From Flavobacteriaceae bacterium (lineage in GTDB: Bacteria > Bacteroidota > Bacteroidia > Flavobacteriales > Flavobacteriaceae), in NCBI GenBank assembly GCA_949507465.1, contig CATEMS010000117.1, positions 1 through 11,182 on the forward strand: a DNA stretch of 11,182 bases. The letters are read 5' to 3'. The notes below the pieces were generated by a model, which saw only the letters and a program-made list of their open reading frames with translations, made no database searches and was not told the origin of the DNA. The translations under genes and the position numbers were made by a program. Shown piece after piece: positions 6,871-11,182 of the stretch. Position 1 is the stretch's first letter; every line of letters starts with the position of its first letter.

Positions 6871-7404
6871 ATGGAATACAATTATATTAAATCATTACAC
6901 TTAATATTTGTCATCACCTGGTTTGCAGGTTTGTTTTATATTGTGCGCCTGTTTGTGTATCAAATAGAGGCCCATGATAAAGAAACTCCTGCGAGAGAAA
7001 TTTTAGCAGACCAACTCAAGATTATGGCAAAACGTTTGTGGTATATTATTACCTGGCCATCTTTATTTTTGGCTGTAGGGTTTGCCCTCTGGCTTCTGGC
7101 ACTTCGCCCTTTTTACATAGAAGAGCCTTGGATGCAGGTAAAGCTAGGTTTTGTAGTGGCCCTTATTTGCTATCATATTAAATGCCATCTAATTTTTAGA
7201 GACTTGCAGAATGACAAGATAACATACTCGGGAAATTTTATGCGTATTTTTAACGAGGGCGCTACAATTATACTCTTTGCGGTTGTATTTTTAGTCATTC
7301 TAAAAAATGCAGTAAGCTGGATTTATGGCACTGTAGGGATCATTGTTTTTGCCATACTTCTGATGCTAGGCTTTAAATTATATAAACGCATCAGAGAACA
7401 ATAG
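6871..7404 (+). CDS. hemJ: HemJ-type protoporphyrinogen IX oxidase (UPF0093/CopD-like membrane protein)
   Basis: A 177-residue integral membrane protein that fits HemJ, the protoporphyrinogen oxidase used by many bacteria that lack HemG and HemY. It oxidises protoporphyrinogen IX to protoporphyrin IX, the substrate of ferrochelatase. Family marks are the opening YIKSLHLIFVITWFAGLFYI (5-24) with H10, followed by VRLFVYQIEA (25-34), the LWYIITWPS segment (56-64), KLGFVVALICYH (91-102) with H102, and the MRIFNEG motif (124-130). HemJ binds heme b, and a conserved histidine near the N-terminus is a known ligand; H10 is the matching residue. There are four clear hydrophobic segments at about 8-29, 58-78, 90-108 and 130-168, the last long enough to be two helices. 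Members are often labelled CopD-like, but hemH in the same run supports the heme role. The start at 6871 is fixed by the conserved N-terminus. A 103-base gap separates it from the kinase. Confidence 0.92.
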   Translation: MEYNYIKSLHLIFVITWFAGLFYIVRLFVYQIEAHDKETPAREILADQLKIMAKRLWYIITWPSLFLAVGFALWLLALRPFYIEEPWMQVKLGFVVALICYHIKCHLIFRDLQNDKITYSGNFMRIFNEGATIILFAVVFLVILKNAVSWIYGTVGIIVFAILLMLGFKLYKRIREQ

Positions 7405-7470
7405 CCCTTGTGGTTACAAAAACGTATGGCCTGTATTGAAACTCACATAAATAAAAATGTCCTAATTATT

Positions 7471-7487
7471 GGTACCCTTTAGTACCC
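7471..7487. promoter_or_regulatory. Short inverted/direct repeat upstream of the kinase gene
   Basis: The hemJ-kinase gap contains GGTAC (7471-7475) and GTACC (7482-7486), inverted copies six bases apart. The same stretch also gives GTACCC twice (7472-7477 and 7482-7487), a direct repeat with exactly 10-bp phase. It ends 20 bases before the start of the kinase gene. No well-formed TAnnTTTG box is visible in this gap, where the nearest match is TATAATCT (7494-7501). The element could be an operator; chance is possible for arms of five. Confidence 0.3.
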
Positions 7488-7507
7488 TAACGTTATAATC
7501 TACATCC

Positions 7508-8971
7508 TTGAAGTTTTACAGACAATCTTTGCGAAATAGAATATTTTTATCCATGTTAATGCTGGTGGTATTGGCCTCTATTTTAATTGCAGCTGTAACA
7601 GTATATCAGTACCGCGAAGAGGCAGAAGACTATCACCACGATAGGCTAGAGAGAAAGCAACAAAATATTAAAAAACACATTAATTATGTTCTGCAAGAGG
7701 CTTTGTATCCTGTTCAGACAAGTAATATTCCTCTTATTTTTCAAGACGAGATTTATGAAATCAATCGCATCCACAACTTAGAGCTTCGCTTTTATGATCT
7801 TGATGGTGCTTTGCTTATTAAATCTAAAGGGTTTATTGACAGCGATACAACCAACACAAGTGTAAAGCCATATATATTAAAATCTTTGGGTGCTTCCTCT
7901 CAAAAAACATTCATTGAGGAGTTCAATACTGATACTCAAAATTACCAATCCTCCTACAGTTTTATTACCGATAGTAATCTAGAGCCATTGGCAATTTTAA
8001 ATGTGTCTTACATAGAGGAAGATGGTTTTATAAAAGATGAATTGTCAGAGAGTCTCTCTAGATTGGCTTTGGCTTATTTACTAATGTTAGCTATTGCCAT
8101 AATTTTGGCTTACTTTCTATCAAAGTACATAACAAAATCGCTCAATATTATTTCTCAAAAAATAATTGACACCAAACTAAACAAGCGTAACAAGCGCATT
8201 GATGTTTCACAAAACACAACGGTAGAAATTACAAATTTGGTAAAGGCATACAATGGTATGATTGATGAATTGGAGATAAGCGCGGCACAATTGGCAGCAA
8301 GCGAGCGCGAAGCAGCTTGGCGAGAAATGGCAAAGCAGGTCGCTCATGAGATTAAAAATCCTTTAACTCCAATGCGACTTACAGTACAGAGTTTCCAAAG
8401 AAAATTTGATGCCAACTCACCAGATATTGTTGAAAAAACAAAGGAATACAGCAACACCCTTATTGAGCAAATTGACACGATGAGCGCTATTGCCTCAGCT
8501 TTTTCAACCTATGCGCAAATGCCAGCCCAAAAAGACGAAACGCTAAACCTTGTAAAAATCGCCAAACTCGCCCTAGACATTTTTAATGAAGGGTATATTT
8601 ATTTTACCCCACAGGCAGCAAAAATTATTGCCAGATTTGATCGTTCTCAACTCATACGAGTAGTCAATAATTTAGTAAAAAATAGCATTCAGGCACTCGA
8701 GCAGTCAACACAAGAAAACCCAAGAATTGATGTGCGAGTTTTTATGGAAGACACCTTCGCCGCTATTACAGTTGAGGATAATGGAATAGGGATATCTGAA
8801 GAAAATAAAGACAAGGTTTTTGAGCCAAAGTTTACCACAAAAAATAGCGGTATGGGCCTAGGATTAGCTATGGTTAAGAGTATTGTGGAGACCTATGGTG
8901 GAACTATTTCATTGATATCTACAAAGGATAAAAACACTATTTTTAAAGTGTTAATTCCAGCCTTACCCTAA
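7508..8971 (+). CDS. NtrY-like membrane sensor histidine kinase
   Basis: A 487-residue two-component sensor kinase in the inner membrane. Membrane helix 1 spans about residues 12-32, a periplasmic sensor region 33-185 follows, and helix 2 spans about 186-205. A HAMP-like linker lies at about 206-260. The dimerisation domain carries AWREMAKQVAHEIKNPLTPM (270-289) with phospho-acceptor H280; this wording is typical of NtrY-type kinases. The ATPase domain shows the N box NNLVKNSIQAL (387-397), G1 box DNGIGI (424-429), F box VFEPKFTTK (437-445) and G2 box SGMGLGLA (447-454), so it should be active. The start is a TTG at 7508, giving MKFYRQSLRN before helix 1; the next ATGs (7553, 7559) would cut into the helix. 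No response regulator is encoded in the window, and NtrY-type names do not imply nitrogen control here. The periplasmic domain has no family I recognise, so the signal is unknown. Its position behind hemJ allows a link to heme, unproven. Confidence 0.95.
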   Translation: MKFYRQSLRNRIFLSMLMLVVLASILIAAVTVYQYREEAEDYHHDRLERKQQNIKKHINYVLQEALYPVQTSNIPLIFQDEIYEINRIHNLELRFYDLDGALLIKSKGFIDSDTTNTSVKPYILKSLGASSQKTFIEEFNTDTQNYQSSYSFITDSNLEPLAILNVSYIEEDGFIKDELSESLSRLALAYLLMLAIAIILAYFLSKYITKSLNIISQKIIDTKLNKRNKRIDVSQNTTVEITNLVKAYNGMIDELEISAAQLAASEREAAWREMAKQVAHEIKNPLTPMRLTVQSFQRKFDANSPDIVEKTKEYSNTLIEQIDTMSAIASAFSTYAQMPAQKDETLNLVKIAKLALDIFNEGYIYFTPQAAKIIARFDRSQLIRVVNNLVKNSIQALEQSTQENPRIDVRVFMEDTFAAITVEDNGIGISEENKDKVFEPKFTTKNSGMGLGLAMVKSIVETYGGTISLISTKDKNTIFKVLIPALP

Positions 8972-8981
8972 TCAAATTTAG

Positions 8982-8989
8982 TATTTTTA
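8982..8989 (+). promoter_or_regulatory. Candidate -7 element before the enoyl-CoA hydratase gene
   Basis: TATTTTTA matches TAnnTTTG at 7 of 8 positions, 24 bases before the hydratase ATG, in the 42-base gap after the kinase gene. A leader of about 18 bases would result. No TTG lies at -33 spacing, so read-through from the kinase gene remains a good alternative. Confidence 0.28.
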
Positions 8990-9013
8990 CGACTGTATTT
9001 TATATCTAAAACT

Positions 9014-9796
9014 ATGCGTTACATTAACATACTATCTCAAACCCAAAGTGGTATTACCACCATAACAATCAACAGGCCATCAAAATTAAACGCCTTAAAT
9101 AGTCAAACCATTAAGGAGCTTCACACTGCTTTTGAGATGGCAGATTCTGACAAGCAAACCAAGGTAATTATTGTTACTGGAAGCGGAAATAAAGCTTTTG
9201 TTGCTGGAGCAGATATTAGTGAGTTTGCAGATTTTTCTGTTACAGAGGGAGCACAACTAGCCGCTCAAGGACAAGCCTTATTATTTGACTTTGTTGCAAA
9301 TTTACAAACTCCAGTGATAGCTGCCGTTAATGGATTTGCCTTAGGAGGTGGTCTAGAACTTGCAATGGCAGCCCACTTTAGAGTGGCCAGTGATACGGCA
9401 AAGATGGGCCTTCCTGAGGTCTCTTTGGGAGTAATTCCTGGCTATGGTGGCACTCAACGCTTGCCACAGTTAGTTGGCAAAGGGCGCGCCATGGAGCTCA
9501 TCATGACTGCGGCAATGATAGATGCCACAAAAGCCTATGAGTATGGTCTGGTAAATCATGTCACCACACAAGAGGAGCTACTTACCCTTGCCAACAAAAT
9601 AGCTAATAAAATTGCTAGAAATTCTTCTGTGGCAATAGCAGGAGCTATTAATGCAATAAATGCAGGTTTTAAAGACGATACAAATGGCTTTGATGCAGAA
9701 ATATCAGAGTTTGGAAAGTGTTTCGGTACTGCAGACTTTAAAGAGGGCACACAAGCATTTCTTGGAAAAAGAAAACCCGTTTTTCCTGGACATTAA
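9014..9796 (+). CDS. Enoyl-CoA hydratase (crotonase family)
   Basis: Adds water across the double bond of 2-enoyl-CoA to give 3-hydroxyacyl-CoA, in fatty-acid beta-oxidation or in reverse as a 3-hydroxybutyryl-CoA dehydratase. The 260-residue length is standard for a single-domain crotonase. AFVAGADISEF (61-71) and NGFALGGGLELAM (106-118) form the oxyanion hole. Both catalytic glutamates of true hydratases are present: E115 in GGGLELA and E135 in LPEVSLGVIPG. That makes hydratase activity more likely than one of the divergent crotonase activities. The C-terminus AFLGKRKPVFPGH (248-260) is typical. It is cytoplasmic, with no signal peptide. It lies 42 bases after the kinase gene and converges with the minus-strand HD gene, stops 10 bases apart. 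The substrate chain length cannot be told, and no other beta-oxidation gene is in the window, so no pathway-specific symbol is given. Confidence 0.95.
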   Translation: MRYINILSQTQSGITTITINRPSKLNALNSQTIKELHTAFEMADSDKQTKVIIVTGSGNKAFVAGADISEFADFSVTEGAQLAAQGQALLFDFVANLQTPVIAAVNGFALGGGLELAMAAHFRVASDTAKMGLPEVSLGVIPGYGGTQRLPQLVGKGRAMELIMTAAMIDATKAYEYGLVNHVTTQEELLTLANKIANKIARNSSVAIAGAINAINAGFKDDTNGFDAEISEFGKCFGTADFKEGTQAFLGKRKPVFPGH

Positions 9797-9806
9797 AGTG
9801 ATAAAA

Positions 9807-10475
9807 TTATTTTTTCCCATCCCATTCTTGATAGAACTGTTCTAGAAATTTTTCCATGAATACGTGACGCTCTTGTGCAATATTTGTACCCGTCTGGGTA
9901 TTCATTTTATCTTTTAACAGCAATAGTTTCTCATAAAAATGATTTATTGTAGGCGCCTTAGAAGCTTTATACTCCTGGGGAGTCATCTTCAGGTTTGGTT
10001 TTATAGATGGATTATATAAGGCTCTGTTTTTAAACCCGCCATAGTTAAAGGTGCGCGCAATGCCTATGGCGCCTATAGCGTCTAGTCTATCTGCATCTTG
10101 TACTATCTCTAACTCTTTAGAGTGAAATGTTTTGGTGGTGTTCCCTCCTTTAAATGAAATGTTTTCAATTATTTTCACTACATGTGTGATTGTTTTTTCA
10201 GACACCCCATTGTTTTGTAAAAATACGGTTGCTTTTCTAGGCCCTATAGACTCATCTCCATTGTGAAACTTGCTATCTGCAATATCGTGCAGAAGGGCTC
10301 CAAGGACCACCACGGTTTGATCTACTTTTTCATGTTTAGAAATTAACAACGCATTATTGTAAACTCGCTGTATATGAAACCAATCATGACCACCTTCGGC
10401 ATTAGTTAATTCTTGTTTTACAAAGGCCATTGTTTTGGCAATTAATAGATCAAAAGGAGTTGTTTTTTTTGGCAT
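9807..10475 (-). CDS. HD-domain phosphohydrolase (YedJ/YpgQ-like)
   Basis: A 222-residue soluble metal-dependent phosphohydrolase. The HD metal-binding residues are all visible: GHDWFHIQRV (29-38) with H34, LLHDIADSKF (61-70) with H63 and D64, and DADRLDAIGAIGIART (127-142) with D128. This order and the DADRLDAIGA wording match the YedJ/YpgQ group, one member of which (B. subtilis YpgQ) is known to act on nucleoside triphosphates; the substrate here is not known. Residues 140-175 (FNYGGFKNRALYNP and on) form the loop that often covers the active site in this group. The C-terminal part is helical and charged. The ATG at 10475 starts MPKKTTPFD. On the minus strand a weak -7 match, TAAGTTTT, lies at 10497-10490. 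It converges with the hydratase gene with no room for a separate terminator, and diverges from the receptor gene across 126 bases. Confidence 0.93.
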   Translation of the reverse strand: MPKKTTPFDLLIAKTMAFVKQELTNAEGGHDWFHIQRVYNNALLISKHEKVDQTVVVLGALLHDIADSKFHNGDESIGPRKATVFLQNNGVSEKTITHVVKIIENISFKGGNTTKTFHSKELEIVQDADRLDAIGAIGIARTFNYGGFKNRALYNPSIKPNLKMTPQEYKASKAPTINHFYEKLLLLKDKMNTQTGTNIAQERHVFMEKFLEQFYQEWDGKK

Positions 10476-10547
10476 AATTTGGAACAGATAAAACTTAGCT
10501 ATGGTATCTTACAGAAAATTGACGGCAATTATTGAAACAAATAGGCC

Positions 10548-10582
10548 TTTTTGTCGTCTAAGTATAAATATCGGTAATTTTA
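10548..10582 (+). promoter_or_regulatory. Candidate promoter of the TonB-receptor gene
   Basis: TTTTTG at 10548-10553 provides the -33 element. Exactly 21 bases separate it from TAATTTTA (10575-10582), a 7-of-8 match to TAnnTTTG. Transcription would start near 10588, giving a leader of about 14 bases before the ATG at 10602. Of the promoter matches in the window, only this one and the leftward one at 9-40 have both elements at proper spacing. Confidence 0.5.
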
Positions 10583-10601
10583 GTTACAACCCAACCAAGC
10601 T

Positions 10602-11182
10602 ATGAAACGTGTTTTTAATTCAGGTGTAAATTTTTTTATCCTACTGTGTGTATGTTTAACTACATCTACACTCCTTGCTCAGCAAAAAACACTTGTAACA
10701 GGAATAGTTAAAAGTGTAGATGGCCCAATTCAAGGAGCTACTGTAACGGTAAAAAACACGTTCAATGAAGGGGTGACCAACTCTAAGGGCGAATTTTCTA
10801 TTAAAGTTACTCCAGATGATACGGTATTGGAAGTCAATTCTTTTGGGATGGAATACAAACAGGTGTTTATCAAAAGAGGCGCTCCAATACTAATTGAACT
10901 TGAATATGATGGTCAATTATTAGATGAGGTTGTTATTAAAGGAACAAAATCAAAAGAAGAATTCGTAGAAACTGCCTATGGCAGGAAAAACAGAAAAGCG
11001 TTAGGATATAGTAAGGGTCAGGAAATTACAGAAGAGGATATTAGAGACACAGATATTACGGTCTTTGATATTTTGAGAAAAATGCCAGGGGTAGAAATAT
11101 TTGGTATGCCTGGTTTTAATCAATCCATCCTTTTTACCAGAAATAGAACCATCACATCACAGGCTCCAAGAGTTGTTTTGGA
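10602..11182 (+). CDS. SusC/RagA-like TonB-dependent outer-membrane receptor, 5' part
   Basis: The first 193 codons of an outer-membrane protein that continues past the right edge with no stop. A signal peptide (KR, then a hydrophobic core 10-25, probable cut after LLA at 26) is followed by a carboxypeptidase-regulatory-like beta-sandwich at about 29-112: VTGIVKSVDGPIQGATVTVK, then TNSKGEFSIKV (59-69), ending in LDEVVIKGTK (107-116). This leads into the linker RKALGYSKGQEI (131-142) and the start of a TonB plug domain, VFDILRKMPGVEIFG (154-168). This order is that of SusC/RagA-type receptors, which import glycans, peptides or other ligands with TonB energy. The usual plug motif IRG-S is replaced by LFTRNRTI (177-184), so the plug is divergent. 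The partner SusD gene, if any, would be off-window, so the ligand is unknown. A Bacteroidota promoter with good spacing stands 20 bases before the ATG. Confidence 0.85.
   Translation, partial: MKRVFNSGVNFFILLCVCLTTSTLLAQQKTLVTGIVKSVDGPIQGATVTVKNTFNEGVTNSKGEFSIKVTPDDTVLEVNSFGMEYKQVFIKRGAPILIELEYDGQLLDEVVIKGTKSKEEFVETAYGRKNRKALGYSKGQEITEEDIRDTDITVFDILRKMPGVEIFGMPGFNQSILFTRNRTITSQAPRVVL

Noticed and set aside
7408..7419. Possible small hairpin TTGT-GGTT-ACAA after hemJ, as a terminator
   Set aside because: The stem is only four weak pairs and is followed by A-rich rather than T-rich sequence.
7426..7482. An 18-codon open frame between hemJ and the kinase gene (ATG 7426 to TAG 7480-7482)
   Set aside because: It is very short, has no recognisable leader-peptide or attenuator feature, and overlaps the GTACC repeat; such frames are expected by chance.
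9832..9844. Perfect 13-bp palindrome TAGAACTGTTCTA near the convergent gene ends
   Set aside because: It lies inside the coding end of the HD gene, has only one base for a loop and no U-tract, so it cannot form a terminator; probably a codon coincidence.
1..11182. Mobile elements, integrase, CRISPR, tRNA/rRNA, toxin-antitoxin or defence genes
   Set aside because: No transposase-like frame, terminal repeat, spacer array or RNA gene was recognised; the genes look like core metabolism and envelope functions with uniform composition.

Overview
The window is a chromosomal segment of a Bacteroidota bacterium, most likely a marine or aquatic member of the Flavobacteriaceae. The evidence is the AT-rich composition, near absence of Shine-Dalgarno sequences, several matches to the Bacteroidota promoter pattern (TTG ... 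TAnnTTTG), two probable TTG starts, and the gene families present: an AraC-type regulator beside heme genes, HemJ instead of HemG/HemY, a sortilin-like Asp-box protein, and a SusC/RagA-type TonB receptor start. I cannot name a genus from sequence alone.

Layout. Positions 1-170 are a regulatory stretch with two inverted repeats and a good leftward promoter match, so a divergent gene probably starts just off the left edge. Then, all on the + strand: an AraC-family regulator (171-1079); ferrochelatase hemH (1259-2299); a MATE efflux transporter (about 2322-3695); a large secreted beta-propeller protein of the sortilin/VPS10 type (about 3734-6841); the HemJ-type protoporphyrinogen oxidase (6871-7404); an NtrY-like membrane histidine kinase (7508-8971); and an enoyl-CoA hydratase (9014-9796). 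A minus-strand HD-domain phosphohydrolase (10475-9807) converges on the hydratase with only 10 bases between stops. A divergent + strand outer-membrane receptor gene starts at 10602 and runs off the right edge.

How the genes fit together. HemJ oxidises protoporphyrinogen IX to protoporphyrin IX and HemH inserts iron, so the two terminal steps of protoheme synthesis lie in one co-directional run, separated by the MATE and sortilin-like genes. The AraC-type protein is a reasonable local regulator. Its upstream region holds a 28-bp near-palindrome, and the hemH upstream region holds three copies of a CGTAAT element, the kind of direct repeat AraC proteins often bind. The kinase beside hemJ has no response regulator in the window. 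The hydratase, HD protein and receptor look like ordinary neighbours.

I see no mobile element, CRISPR array, tRNA or rRNA, and no convincing new defence or biosynthetic system. The most interesting points are the two intergenic regions around the regulator, a cysteine-rich internal segment in ferrochelatase that may hold a [2Fe-2S] cluster, and the heme/kinase gene association.
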